Assembly: GCA_036365515.1 (NCBI GenBank)
Contig: CM070875.1
Coordinates: forward strand, 7,716,501-7,780,500
DNA: 64,000 nt
Source of the DNA: Torymus aiolomorphi
Taxonomy: Eukaryota; Arthropoda; Insecta; Hymenoptera; Torymidae
Direction of reading: 5' to 3'
Positions 1 to 11,460 of this stretch are shown in pieces (the first letter of the stretch is position 1; the number at the start of each line of letters is the position of its first letter). The translations under genes were made by a program, and so were the position numbers. The notes under the pieces were generated by a model that was not told the DNA's origin, searched no databases, and was given only the letters and a program-made list of their open reading frames with translations.

Positions 1-762
1 ATCATAAGTATTTATTGTATACATTACTTCCTGATTTAGTGATAATGTTTTTGTTACGGTGCCTTTAAATAAAACATCGTATTTGTTGTCAAAACAATTT
101 TCGGTTGGAACATATAACCAAAATGCATAACCGGGTTGCGCGTCTATGCAACGTTCGTCCGAGAATTTGCATGTCGTTCCCGAGTTTAAATGTAATTTAT
201 TATTGTTTAAGTTTACTTTTGTATATTCTTCCATAAGCGTAATTTTTATGAGGCCTTGAACAAGAACATTATCCCAACTTTCATAATCATCCGCGTAGGT
301 GCCTCCTGAACAAGATTTCCCTTCGATTTTTCCTGCTAGATCGATTCCTACTGTTTTAGTCTCATTTATTTTAATATTCGCTATTGTGTGAGAATTGTCA
401 TATTTAAATATTCCTGTATTATGAATAAATTTACATTGCTCCGCGCCAACGTCGTATAAATATTCTTGTAAACCGTTTTCAACTGGACCTAAATGACTGA
501 ACATTCCGCAGTGATATATTGTTCGTCTTATTTCTATTTTACATTGAATTACATAACTTGTTTTGAATTCCGCTAATTGTAATAATTCTATGGTTGTATT
601 AGATACTCGCAAATCTTCTTCATGGAAATCGCATTCCCCGGTATCCACTAAGCAGTATGTTTTCACTGCTGGATCAGCAGAGCCGTAGTTGAATCCAATT
701 ATGGCTTTATTATATTTGATGAAGGTTAAAATTATGAACATTTTTAATAATATTTTCTCCAT
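1..762 (-). CDS. env: Envelope glycoprotein of a Ty3/gypsy element, partial at window edge
   Basis: An uninterrupted minus-strand frame of 254 codons starts with ATG at 762 (an in-frame TAG lies two codons upstream) and runs out of the window. It starts with a short hydrophobic stretch of signal-peptide type, then has many spaced cysteines and a motif around DYESWDNVLVQG. It lacks the basic cleavage site and LFGTLDEE-type region of the errantiviral F-like envelopes elsewhere in this window. Cysteine spacing and motif order remind me of glycoproteins of chuvirus-like negative-strand viruses captured by insect retrotransposons, but I infer this from pattern only. Its start overlaps the end of the pol frame by 53 bases, the usual ORF3 arrangement in env-bearing retroelements. 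It is an old copy in a genome; neighbouring pol is broken. Confidence 0.6.
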   Translation of the reverse strand, partial: MEKILLKMFIILTFIKYNKAIIGFNYGSADPAVKTYCLVDTGECDFHEEDLRVSNTTIELLQLAEFKTSYVIQCKIEIRRTIYHCGMFSHLGPVENGLQEYLYDVGAEQCKFIHNTGIFKYDNSHTIANIKINETKTVGIDLAGKIEGKSCSGGTYADDYESWDNVLVQGLIKITLMEEYTKVNLNNNKLHLNSGTTCKFSDERCIDAQPGYAFWLYVPTENCFDNKYDVLFKGTVTKTLSLNQEVMYTINTYD

Positions 763-1043
763 TTCCTAAATCAGAAAATGGTTTTACTATTTTTTTGCCG
801 TTAACAAGACTTAATTTATTTGAGTGTACGGTTTTTGCTTTTCCTTTATAATTAATAGTGATACTGTTATTTTCATTTATTTTTAATATGTCAAAAGGGC
901 CCTGGTAATGATCTTTTTCAAGTTTACCCGGTTTTGGCTCTTTAATTAACCATACTTTATCACCCTTATCAAACTGTACTGGGTTTATAAATTTATCGTA
1001 ATAATTTTTGGATTTTTCCTTTGAAACTATTAAATTTCCCCTT
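710..1043 (-). pseudogene. pol: Integrase C-terminal domain (pol end) of Ty3/gypsy element
   Basis: Minus-strand frame giving a basic, GPY/F-like integrase tail: a segment KGDKVWLIKEPKPGKL followed by HYQGPFDILKI and VHSNKLS, as in Ty3/gypsy integrase C-termini. It is in a different frame from the integrase core just upstream (1045-1590), so at least one frameshift lies near 1040. The stop at 710-712 falls inside the env ORF. It acts, in intact relatives, in DNA binding and strand transfer of the proviral copy into nuclear DNA. Confidence 0.7.
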
Positions 1044-1044
1044 G

Positions 1045-1590
1045 CTATTTAGGCAATAATTCTGATTTCTTAATTGGTTCGCTAGATGGAATTCTAGCAG
1101 GAGAAGCAAAAACTATTTCGTACGGTGTAAATTTGTGGCTAGTGTGTACGCTCGTATTGTAATGAAATTGTGCGAATTCTAAAAATTCATTCCATTCGTA
1201 TTTTTTTGTTGAAAAATTTTTAAGATATTCACATAATGGGTGATGAGCTCTTTCTAGAGACCCGTTAGATTGTGGGGAAAAAGCTGTTGTTTCGATTTTA
1301 TCAAATTTAAATCTTTTTGCTATTTGTTTTATCATTTTGCTAGTAAAATTTGTTCCCCTGCCCGTTAATACTATTTTAAGTGATCCAAAAATACATATGA
1401 ATTTTTTTATAAAGGCATCTGATACCGATTCTGCCGTTTGATCTTTTAAACACGTTAGAATTATGAATTTCGATAATTGATCCTGAATAGATAATATATA
1501 TTTATTGTTATTTTTTGTAATATTAAATGGTCCTACTATATCCATAGCAATCTTGTCAAATGTTTTTATTGGTGTGTCTGTTATAACCAT
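1045..1590 (-). pseudogene. pol: Ty3/gypsy integrase catalytic core, mutated
   Basis: RNase H-fold integrase (rve) core of about 180 residues. The first catalytic Asp sits in MDIVGP, the catalytic Glu in SNGSLERAH. The second Asp, expected in a LTDxGTNF-type motif, is replaced: the sequence reads LTGRGTNF. With the loss of one of three metal ligands and frameshifts on both sides, this copy should be catalytically dead. It belongs to the same minus-strand element as the zinc-finger region (1615-1760), the linker (1894-2268) and env (1-762). Confidence 0.85.
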
Positions 1591-1614
1591 AGGTTGTTTA
1601 GTTTTTTCCGTTTT

Positions 1615-2268
1615 AGTTTATTTCTTTGACAGTCATTGCAATTCTTTATTCTGTTTTGAATATCCGATTTTAGATTTTCCCAAAAATATTCTTCTTTAAT
1701 TCTGTTATAAGTTCGATTTACACCGGAATGCCCTCCTATTGTAGAAGAGTGATACATATTGAAAATTCTGTCTCTATCTGTATTTTGTACATAGTTGACG
1801 TTATTTGAACATATTATTATTTTTATATTCGAGTCGTTAAAAATTTGTTTTAAAATTTCTTCTATCTCTATCTGACTTATATTTAAAATTTCACTATTTT
1901 TGGATATAATAGGTATTTTTTTTTCTATTTAATATTTCTTTTAATATTCTGAATAACTTAACTAAATTTTCCTTAACGATGCTTGATGTCATTGATATAT
2001 CGAGACATAAAATAAATAATTTCCTATTTCCAATATTAATAATATCAATTTCCCCCTTTTTTAGACTTGTATTTATTTTTAGATTTTTATTTTTTATTAA
2101 TAAATCAGCATTTTCGTCTAGTGATTTATAATCTTGTGTTACTAAATGTACGATGTTGTCATTTCTGAATTGAATTGAATTTTTTGAATATACTACATTG
2201 TCGCGTTTTTGTTTCTCAATTATATTATTTGTAGTACTTTCGTAAAACAGAGTATATGAGTACCACAC
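1615..2268 (-). pseudogene. pol: Integrase zinc finger and RNase H-integrase linker of Ty3/gypsy pol
   Basis: In one minus-strand frame around 1615-1770 an HHCC zinc finger is visible: two His around STIGGHSGVNRTY, then CNDC about 30 residues later. It is frameshifted relative to the core that follows. Further upstream, 1894-2268 encodes a 124-residue stretch with DNIVHLVTQDYKSLDENA, typical of the linker between RNase H and integrase in env-bearing insect elements. Reverse transcriptase and RNase H are missing: homology stops near 2270, so the element is 5'-truncated there. Confidence 0.65.
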
Positions 2269-2646
2269 CCTCTTAAGAACAACACTTTGTATAAAAAAGT
2301 GCTGATGCTGATATTACAGTGTTTATATGAAATGACAGCTATGCATGTTTACATTGTTTAAATCAGCTCTGTTAACAATAAAGGAGTGAGCTATAAGAGG
2401 CTGTCGTTGATAAGTCAGGTTGTTACGGTGCCAACTTAACTGCTATATAAGTTTTAAATTCAAATTTTTATTTTTGTCAAAAATACCGTCAATAAATTAT
2501 ATTATTTACTTTTTATCTTTATATTAATGTTACGTTCAGAAAATTTTACGAAAATTTTAATATCAGATATGACCTTGGATCAAGGTCGTAGTCAAGGTCA
2601 TGGTGAAGATCTAAATCAATCAATGCATCCGTACATTCCGAAAATT

Positions 2647-2938
2647 TTGCAAACTAGAAAAAAACATTAAATACAAAATTTGTATGGTTTGGAGGGGGCC
2701 AACTGATAGTGACCTTGACCATGACCTTGAGGTCAAGGATGTAGGTCATTTGAAGGTCAAATCTATTTTTTCAAATGGGAACTCCCACTTTTAACCTCCC
2801 AAATGGAAAGAGCGGAAAATTTTACGTTCAGATGTAACCTTGGGTCAAGGTCAAGGTCACAATCAGTTGGCCTCCTCCGAATCATACAAATGTTGTATTT
2901 AATGTTTTTTTTACCCTGTAATTTGCAAAGTTTTCAAG
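2647..2938. repeat. Imperfect inverted repeat rich in GGTCAAGGTC motifs
   Basis: Arms of about 90-100 bp: 2647-2736 and, inverted, about 2840-2938, sharing a run around ACATTAAATACAA and the block GGCCAACTGAT. Between and beside them are many copies of GGTCAAGGTC and its complement. No coding sense. It may be a small foldback or a MITE, but no clean ends were found. Confidence 0.55.
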
Positions 2939-2941
2939 TTT

Positions 2942-3115
2942 GCAAGGTATTGATTACCCAGCCAATGAAGGCAAGGTGGGAATGTCCAGCTGATCAAGGC
3001 AAGACATTGACTACCCAGCTAATGAAAACAAGGTATTTGTTGATTACCCAGCCAATGAAGGCAAGGTGGGAATGCCCAGCCGATCAATGCAAGACATTGA
3101 TTACCCAGAGAGTTA
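2942..3115. repeat. Two-copy tandem repeat, period 90 bp
   Basis: The block starting GATTACCCAGCCAATGAAGG at 2952 recurs at 3042 with few changes, including the following GCAAGGTGGGAATG segment. A third, shorter and more diverged TACCCAGCTAATGAAAAC sits between them. This is a young tandem duplication of a minisatellite type. Confidence 0.75.
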
Positions 3116-3253
3116 TGGTTAAGGTTGTAACACAAACATTTATCTCATCAGATGTTCAAAAATACCCCCATTCAAGTTAATGCAATGTTGAATTACACGT
3201 TCAAAGTTTTCAACTGTGGGCAACAGAATGTGAGGCGGAATAGCTCTACAAAC

Positions 3254-4184
3254 TTATGTGATGCGTTGTATCATATCTTGCCGTGTCGTGGGTTGTTGTG
3301 CATAAGCAATATTTTTCAAGTAACCCCATAAAAAGAAATCTGGACTTGTCAGATCCGGTGATCTTGGATACCACTCAGTCATGTTACTACCAATGCCTAC
3401 CCATCGTCCTCGGTATCGGTAGTTCAGGAATCGACGAACCATTAGTGAGCGATGACACGGTGCACCATCTTGTTGTAGCCATAATCGTCGTCTTGTTTCC
3501 AAGTCCACATTTGTCAATAATTCTGGTAACTCATTCTTCAGGAAATCAAGACATGCTGCACCATTGACATTTCCATCATAAAATAAGGGCCTATGAGATA
3601 TCCATTCACTATACCACATCAAATTACAAGGCTCCATCTATGCTGATTGTCAACATGATGTACCCAATTAGGATCATGGATAGACCAATAATGGCTGTTA
3701 TGCCGATTGAGTTGCCCATTACCAAGGAATGTAGCCTTAGCCGAAAACATTACGTATCTAAAGAATTCAGGATCTTCACAGATTCTCGCTTGTGCCCAAT
3801 TGCAGAAGTTGAGTCTGCGGCGGAAATCATCGGGCATTAAGTGAAGTGAAGACGCAAAATTCTGCTAGCTGTCGATCTTGGGATCCCAGTACGTCTATGA
3901 ATGTTACGCAAAGAAATATGAGGATCCAAATCAACCATTGCCAAAACGACGAGAATTCGTGGGTCATCGTTATTCGGTATCATAATGCGACGACGATTTC
4001 TACGTATTGGTGGTTCATGTCTCTCTCTTTGCTCAATGCTTCGGATTCTCACGTGGTTCGGGTAGTGAAGCCTCGCTGGATAATTGTGGCGATAATACCT
4101 TGCTGCAGCACGATATCGGCCTCGACATGCTCCAAGAGACAAGAGAATATCAACGATTTCGTTTCTCGAATAATAATCCGGCAT
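3254..4184 (-). pseudogene. Tc1/mariner-superfamily transposase, frameshifted and catalytically dead
   Basis: Three overlapping minus-strand frames join into one transposase. 3837-4184 encodes the N-terminal helix-turn-helix region (DUF4817-like: HISLRNIHRRTGIPRSTAS). 3619-3837 carries the segment with NRHNSHYW and QHRWS. 3254-3637 holds LQQDGAPCHR and SPDLTSPDFFLWGYLKN. Two frameshifts (near 3846 and 3630) separate them. The first catalytic Asp, expected in FSDEA, is changed (FSAKA). The second and third Asp are present, with 42 residues between them, close to the DD41D spacing of the rosa-like group rather than mariner DD34D. I found no terminal inverted repeats I could defend. Function in intact relatives: cut-and-paste transposition at TA. 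Confidence 0.85.
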
Positions 4185-4319
4185 ATTTGATCCCTTTCAG
4201 TCGCCAGCCACTAAAAAAGTTCCACGTGAACTATCCTGAGAAGGATTGTTCACGAGTCACCTCTCTCACAGGAAAATGCAACGTTTTAGAATTTCGCAGA
4301 CATATCAATTTGTAGGTCA

Positions 4320-4725
4320 GGAAATTACTGATGAGAAATATGAATAAATTATAAATAATTTTAGAAATATATCACAGACATAACACCTTCCCCCTTAGGT
4401 TGTTGAATCTCGCAGAAATTCAACAAGTATAAGAGTTAACCATCAGTAATTTTCTGTTACAGAATTAACAATAATAATAAGGTTGAACTATAAATACAGT
4501 GATATCTTTTGTAAAACGTTTGGAGTAGTTCTGATTGGAAGAATAAAATTAATACGTATAATGTGTATCGACAAATTCCTTACGTTACATTTTTTTGATA
4601 TGCTGTTTGATACGTTGGGGTCAGTAACACCCCTTTTTCGCAACATAATGACTAGGAAATTGCAATGGTGGATCGTTGACAGGCGTGATTTCGCTTCATC
4701 AGAATCTCGCTAGGTCAACAGGAAA
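4320..4725. other. AT-rich stretch without recognisable genes
   Basis: No coding pattern with protein-like composition, no recognisable repeat. A small hairpin-like duplication of TTCAACA occurs near 4400-4430. Nothing else noted. Confidence 0.5.
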
Positions 4726-4802
4726 TTTAGTATATAAGATGCGATAAGTATACAGTGAACACATTCAATTCAGAATACTAACCATGGCACCCTTTATCAG
4801 TG
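4726..4802 (+). promoter_or_regulatory. Possible TATA promoter with a short first coding exon
   Basis: GTATATAAG at about 4730 is followed some 25-35 bases later by an arthropod initiator-like CAGTGAAC-type context and then by CCATGGCACCC, a good start context. Six codons after the ATG comes a strong donor, AGT|GTGAGT. A possible next exon (ACAGAAGG... to AGG|GTAAGA, about 4951-4995) keeps the phase and stays open. The acceptor is weak and no further exon was found, so this may be a small secreted-peptide gene start, a gene fragment, or chance. Confidence 0.3.
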
Positions 4803-5049
4803 TGAGTATTATTATTATTGCTTTATATCGATTTGTTTTTGTGATAATATTTTATACAATTATAGCATTAAATTATAGTGTAATAACAATTTTAATGTTA
4901 AATTATATTAATATATTTCGAACGACCTTTTTCAATTGGGTATGGAGACAGAAGGTGCTCTGAAAAGACCCAATGTTTCTAGATTTTATAGGGTAAGAGC
5001 ATCTGCTTCAATTGCTAAATATTTTCCCTAGTTATTACTTCATTATATA

Positions 5050-5068
5050 TATATATATATATATATTG
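5050..5068. repeat. (TA)n microsatellite
   Basis: Short perfect TA tract in AT-rich DNA. Confidence 0.8.
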
Positions 5069-5069
5069 C

Positions 5070-6900
5070 AACGTGACAACTTTTTGGCTTTACCTTTTTT
5101 TTTCTTTAATTGGTTAAAATTATAATGAATACAATGATTTTCATTGGAACGTATATTTTCCCCGCAGTAAAATTTTAAAATTTGTGTACGCGATTCTAGT
5201 TAAGAGCTTATCGCCCAAAGCTGCAACAAGTTGCGTCCACGCAGCACTCTCCCCTCGTAGCCGAAAAGCGCATTCCTACACGCGCCGAGTAATAAGACAC
5301 CCCTTAGCGGCGATAAGCGTTGCACAGCGGTACGACATTGTCGTCAAGGGGCATATGGTGCGTGGGTGCGAGAGAGAAAGCGAGCACAATTAGGGGGGAA
5401 GGCGACGCGCAGCTCGACGATGCCACGCCAACTCGGCAGTAAGAAATTAGCAGCCTTCACGCTTAGACTAAGCGAAGTCTACTAGAATCAGTTTTTATAT
5501 ATACGTTGAAAGAGTCGCAGTGGCCAAAATTATTTTTTTTACAGTTTTCTTTTTATCGCACATGTTTCTACATTATCAAAAAAAACCCGGATCATCAGTT
5601 TTGTTTCAATAATTCCATCATATTATAACGCATTATAATACTGCGAATATTACTACACTCAAATACAAATCGCACGCAGATCATATCGAACTCGGACTAT
5701 CAACAATAATAATCAAATAATTTGCAACCACAGTAGAGAAACAGCACTAGAGTGATTCACCATTTATACAAAGTAAGTTGCCTTTCGTATCATATTATTG
5801 TTTCTTTAATGTATAGAGTTCTCCGAACAAAGTTGTGAATTAGCGCGCGGTAGAAATTTGTGTATGTGTGTAGGCCGCGAGTGTTACCCTTGCCGCAATA
5901 AAAGGGGTTTTATTGAGGAATCCCGAGTCCTTGAAGTGAGAATAATTAACTAGTCCTCAGATCAGAGTTGTTGGTTCCTAGTCTCATCCGTCAGCTGGTT
6001 AAATAATATAAGGCTGTTAGTTGTTCCATTCCAGGGCTCGTACCAGATACCAAAGGCGATTCATTGAACTCGGTAGTGCTATTCGACAGGGGAAGCACCT
6101 CCACCAGATCATTTTTGGTAGTAGAAGCTCCTTCGAGTAGGTCGCTGGGGAGATTGTGACGGAACCCTCTCTACGTCTCCTTTTTTTTTTTCCTCTTCTC
6201 TAGTTGCACCCCTAGAATCAATAGGATAATAAGTAAACAAATAAGATTTAGGATAATCTACCCGGCATAAGCGCATTGATTTCTTTTTTTTCTTTTTTTA
6301 CTTTTCTTTTACTTTTTATTATTATATATAAAGTTCATCATAAATATCAATATCTCGCTTATCAATATAATACCTTGTATGTACGTCAAATAAGCCTCAG
6401 CTCTAAGTCGCATATTAAAATAGTCATTACATACATATACCATCAGTGAGAGGTATACCATGCATGTACTCATAAGTGCGTATGTACCCGTGAACTGATG
6501 TTAGCCGCTTGTACGCATACAATTAATATCCAGCTTTTTTTTCTTTTTTTTTTGACTCACCTCCCTGCAATAAGCAGGGAATTGCGGTCTTGCTCCCTGT
6601 AGTGGTGGACGAAGGCCAGGTGACATCCTCAACTGTCCTGCTTCCCCTTGTACCTTCTCTTTCCTCGCCTTATATGAGTTCAGATTATTCGACAAGAGTC
6701 GAAGCTCGAAGGAGTTCCAGTCAACCCTTCGCCTTTCCTTAATCGACACCTAGCATCATCCCCCCCGCAGATACTGGTGAGTGTAGCACGACAGCGGAGC
6801 ACATGGGAACATCCTAGTAACGCAGCCTGATCCGATGGAGCCACACAGGTTTTAAACACAAAGTGCAGTGAAGCATCAAGTGGATTAGGATCTAGATGCA
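5070..6900. other. Unassigned stretch, probably old repeats
   Basis: No frame shows recognisable protein domains. A CpG-rich segment at 5200-5440 and a polypyrimidine tract near 6180 are visible. The region near 6560-6760 has coding-like base composition on the minus strand but no domain I know. Parts may be LTRs or leaders, but no paired copies are in the window. Confidence 0.4.
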
Positions 6901-6917
6901 TATATACACACACTCAC

Positions 6918-6920
<3 letters not shown>

Positions 6921-6981
<61 letters not shown>

Positions 6982-6998
6982 TATATATATATATATAA
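6921..6998. repeat. (TA)n microsatellite, about 78 bp
   Basis: Almost pure TA array with one interruption (TATAGATATA) near 6978. Confidence 0.9.
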
Positions 6999-6999
6999 A

Positions 7000-8180
7000 C
7001 ACAGCAGTATGCCTCACTATGCATACACATATGTAGGCGCATAAATACAAATACACTACAACTGAAGCATTACACTGAGTGGAAGGAGTCCTCTGGCCTT
7101 GACCCGCACCTTCAGGTTTTCTCTCTGCTGTAACTAGAAGAAATCAAAGGAAAAACAACATCACACAGAGTACTCAGCCCTTCTTGTTGGGATTTTAAAC
7201 TAATAAATAACCATCAAAAAGGAGGCACTTAACTGACATCGGAGACATCTTCGCCGCAGAGATCCGCTCAACCAGGTATCGAATATCTCGCGTTTTTCCA
7301 CCTCCTTCCGTTCTCTCGGACAACACCCTCCTCGTGCCACCCGGGTGTCCAGCGTCGTCGTTCGGCTGCCGCGGGGAGCGAGACGGCTGTTCAGCTGCTT
7401 TTGCCTGCGACTATAGCTCTACATAGAAGGTCGCGCGCCACCCGCGACATATACGACTATATGACGGTGCTGCGCCGCCTCTCCGACATCAAGGCGCGTT
7501 CACATAGGGACATAGTATTAGGGTCGCGCTTGGTCTAAATTATAGTAGTTAACGTTTAGACAGTCTAGTTTATACTTCACGCCGCGAGACAGGCTCTTAT
7601 ATATCCACGCTTACACAAATAAGTAATAACGGGTATCATCACACTTCGTGATTCTCTACTGCGGTGTCCCCAATAGGGGGTTAACGTGTCATCATTTCTG
7701 CAAAGGGGCTTTAGTGTATTTCAGAAGAAGGATCCCGGGATATAATCATTAGTTAAGTAGACTCTCCGGGCTCCCGCGTTTTCTTGAACCTTAAGGCGCG
7801 TTTACATAGGCGTAAGACGGGAATTGCCGAACTCCTTTGAGGAATTAGGGTTTAGTTTTAGTTTGTCATTTTTGGATTGTATAAATAATTATAATAAAGG
7901 GATAAGAACTTGAAATAATTTCACAGGTCTGTTAATTTTTATTCTTCACTCGAGTAACCCTACAATCATACCCTAATCCTTCTAATCTCCGGAATTTTAT
8001 TGGACATAATCGCTCCACTGAACTATCCCCTATATCGCACGCTTATGGGGGCGTGCGACGAATAAGCTGAGAACGAGAGGTCCTCGTGAGAGCAAGGCGG
8101 ACGGATGCCTTGTGAACGTCATCCAATCAGAAACTCTCTTTGACGCAGGTAACAGAACAAGAAGTTCGTAGGTCAAAGAA
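7000..8180. other. Unassigned stretch with repeated GGCGCGTTYACATAGG
   Basis: The sequence AAGGCGCGTTCACATAGG at about 7492 recurs as AAGGCGCGTTTACATAGG at about 7793, 300 bases apart. Both sit in GC-richer patches, suggesting an old repeat pair. An AATAAAGG polyadenylation-like signal lies at about 7894. No gene recognised. Confidence 0.4.
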
Positions 8181-8182
8181 AG

Positions 8183-8211
8183 TGTTACGATATGAGATCT
8201 GTTTATATCGT

Positions 8212-8215
<4 letters not shown>
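8183..8215. repeat. 33-bp hairpin with LTR-like ends TGTTACG/CGTAACA
   Basis: TGTTACGATAT, an 11-base loop, then ATATCGTAACA: a perfect stem. The outer ends match LTR termini used by elements here (TG...CA with CGTTACA-type ends). It sits directly at the edge of the (TA)n tract that borders the next LTR. Confidence 0.6.

Positions 8216-8277
<62 letters not shown>
8214..8277. repeat. (TA)n microsatellite bordering an LTR
   Basis: Uninterrupted TA array ending directly at the LTR start TATAACGAGG. Confidence 0.85.
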
Positions 8278-8282
<5 letters not shown>

Positions 8283-8974
8283 CGAGGTTCCAAGATAAAA
8301 TACGGAGAAGATAAGCATCTCGGTCCTCCGTATTCTATCGAACCCGTTAGGCTCTCGTTCCCGCGAATTCGTATATCTCGAGCGAGTATTGACATCGCTC
8401 GGACGATGTATTCGCGTTAGCTACGCGCGGGGCAGGCGCGACTTTGACCCTTGCTAAGTCGCGCCCGATTCTTTTTGAATCAGATTCTCTCGGGCTGTCA
8501 AACCGCGCGTACGCGAGTTAATTTGATCGTCCGTGAAGAAAACGGTATCGTGCGTCCTCACCGGTGCAGAGCAGCGCCCGTACACGTACCGACCACGAAG
8601 AGCAGCGCACGTGAGCAATCCGAGCCACTCCTGGGGTCCGAAGCATCTGTGGGTGAACGCTGCACGTTAGGACTCGGCCTGAAAACTCCGAAGTCGACCG
8701 GAGGATAAGGCCTGACGCAGGAGCGGATTCGTGAGCGAGCGACGAGGGGAGTGCACTTCCCTCCCGGTAAGACTCTTCGCCTATTTTCCGCGCAGCGATT
8801 GATTTGTATTTTCGGCTCGCACCGGCGAGCGGCCGGTGTCTTGATCGCCGGCCCAGCGAAAAACAATCACATCGATCCGCCCGCGCCGAGCGGCGGATCC
8901 CCCGCCTTCTTGTCGGCGCGTATCGAGATGCGTTATTTTTCTGTAAAGTCTTTTTTTTTCACTCATCCGTTACA
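8278..8974 (+). repeat. 5' LTR (short form) of gag-only LTR element, copy A
   Basis: Starts TATAACGAGG in a TA tract and ends CCGTTACA, followed two bases later by a primer-binding-site-like TGGCGCCCTAACGTG at 8977. The first 636 bp (to about 8913) match copies B, C and D at roughly 98-99%. The remaining 60 bp match only copy C and differ completely from the 370-bp tails of B and D. It is a 5' LTR because PBS, leader and gag start follow in order. Confidence 0.75.
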
Positions 8975-8976
8975 AA

Positions 8977-9742
8977 TGGCGCCCTAACGTGTTGAGTTTA
9001 AGGAGAAGGTTAGCGGCCGGTACGTTCGAGACCGGCCTATTCAAATCGCGTTTCGTTTAAATTCGCCCGGGCGCGAATCACTGCACCCGACTATTCAGCT
9101 GACGGCCAATGGCCATATGCCGGTACAGCTGATAGGCGCAGTGATTTAAACTCGCCAAGTCGAGGTGCCGGGCGTAAACAAACAGACAAGAAGGCTCGCG
9201 ACGGGCATTCAAACATAAACACAAAACAGCCGATTGCTTGTTTTTGTGTGTGTTTATGTTTATGCTCGGGTAGTATTGTGTATACTTAGCCCGAGCCTTT
9301 TAAACTGATGTAAAGCCAGGGCGAGAGCATTTAAACGACGATTATCGTTGTTTTCGTCGTCATATGTGGCGAGAATTAAATTCCTTTTTTTGACGCGAGA
9401 TTTAAAGCGATTTTCACGCGATTTTTTTTTGGTTTGACCGTGCCTGTGCGTGCAGCCGGTCGAAAGTGAGAATACTTTCATCCTTTTTTTTTGGTTGCGG
9501 GAATTATTTAAATCGTTATCGTCGCGAATTTTTTTTTGGAATAGCCACGCTCTCTCCCTACCTAGCTGCATCGAGATACGTCATTCTCGAGCAGCTTGGG
9601 ACAATTGTGTGTGGTAGTTAGAATTCTAACATTGTAATTTGCGTAACAGACGGCCAATTAGAGAGAGAATCTCAGTAGTTAGTTGCGCATACACACACAA
9701 TTCGTCACCAAATTTTTTATATAATCGGTCTAGCTTCGCAAG
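8977..9742 (+). other. PBS and untranslated leader, copy A
   Basis: Begins with the PBS-like TGGCGCCCTAACGTG and runs to the gag ATG at 9743. It contains an internal inverted pair of TGTTTATGTTTATG-type sequence and several poly-T runs. It is a near-identical mirror of 17062-17827 on the other strand. Confidence 0.65.
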
Positions 9743-9911
9743 ATGGAATCATCGACCCCAGAAGAACTAGCCGATAAGATGGAGCATTGGCGCAAAAATC
9801 TAGAGCTGAGCTTTGAAGCTGTAATAGAAGCAAATATAGCTCTAGATTTAAGAAGCACCGGACATCTCGAGGGGGATTCTAAGCGAATCGCTCAATGGCT
9901 AATGGGAAGTT
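9743..9911 (+). pseudogene. gag: 5' fragment of gag, broken by fusion to a LINE
   Basis: Encodes the first 56 residues of the protein seen whole at 15358-17061 (MESSTPEELADKMEHW...), nearly identical. After AAGTTA at 9911 identity stops and, after about ten bases, LINE sequence begins at 9922. The open frame continues only by chance for a few residues. Confidence 0.8.
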
Positions 9912-9921
9912 ATATACTTTA

Positions 9922-11167
<1,246 letters not shown>

Positions 11168-11352
11168 TCTCTCTCTCTCTCTCTCTCTCTCTCCTCTCTC
11201 TCTGGAATGGCGCGCGCGCGTGTGCGCGTGTGTGTGTGTGTGAAAAAATAAAAAATGTTATAGTATAGAAACCATCTCTCTCTCTCTCTCTGGAATGGCG
11301 CGCGCGTGCGTGTGTGTGTGTCGTGTGCGTGTGTGTGTGTGTGCGCGCGCGC
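11168..11352. repeat. Compound (CT)/(GT)/(CG) repeat with a conserved spacer
   Basis: Blocks of CT repeat and GT repeat alternate with a conserved spacer (TGGAATGGCGCGCG, and AAAAAATGTTATAGTATAG). The same compound unit occurs on the other strand at about 21823-22075 and about 24690-24830. Confidence 0.8.
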
Positions 11353-11460
11353 AAACGTATTCACCATAGAGAGACTTATGCACAAACTTTGCTAACGCCG
11401 ATGAGTCATTGTTTGGGTCTCGCCATAGTGCTGCTATAACTACTGACATTTAGCAAAATA

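Noticed and set aside
1505..1699. 64-aa hydrophobic plus-strand ORF
   Set aside because: Antisense shadow of the integrase on the minus strand.
8451..8987. Several ORFs in the LTR, repeated in all LTR copies
   Set aside because: GC-rich LTR sequence keeps several overlapping frames open on both strands; none has protein features.
9260..9571. 103-aa minus-strand ORF in the leader, repeated at 17233-17544
   Set aside because: Lies in the untranslated leader opposite to gag and is Lys/Arg-rich from poly-T runs; duplicates with the leader and has no domain.
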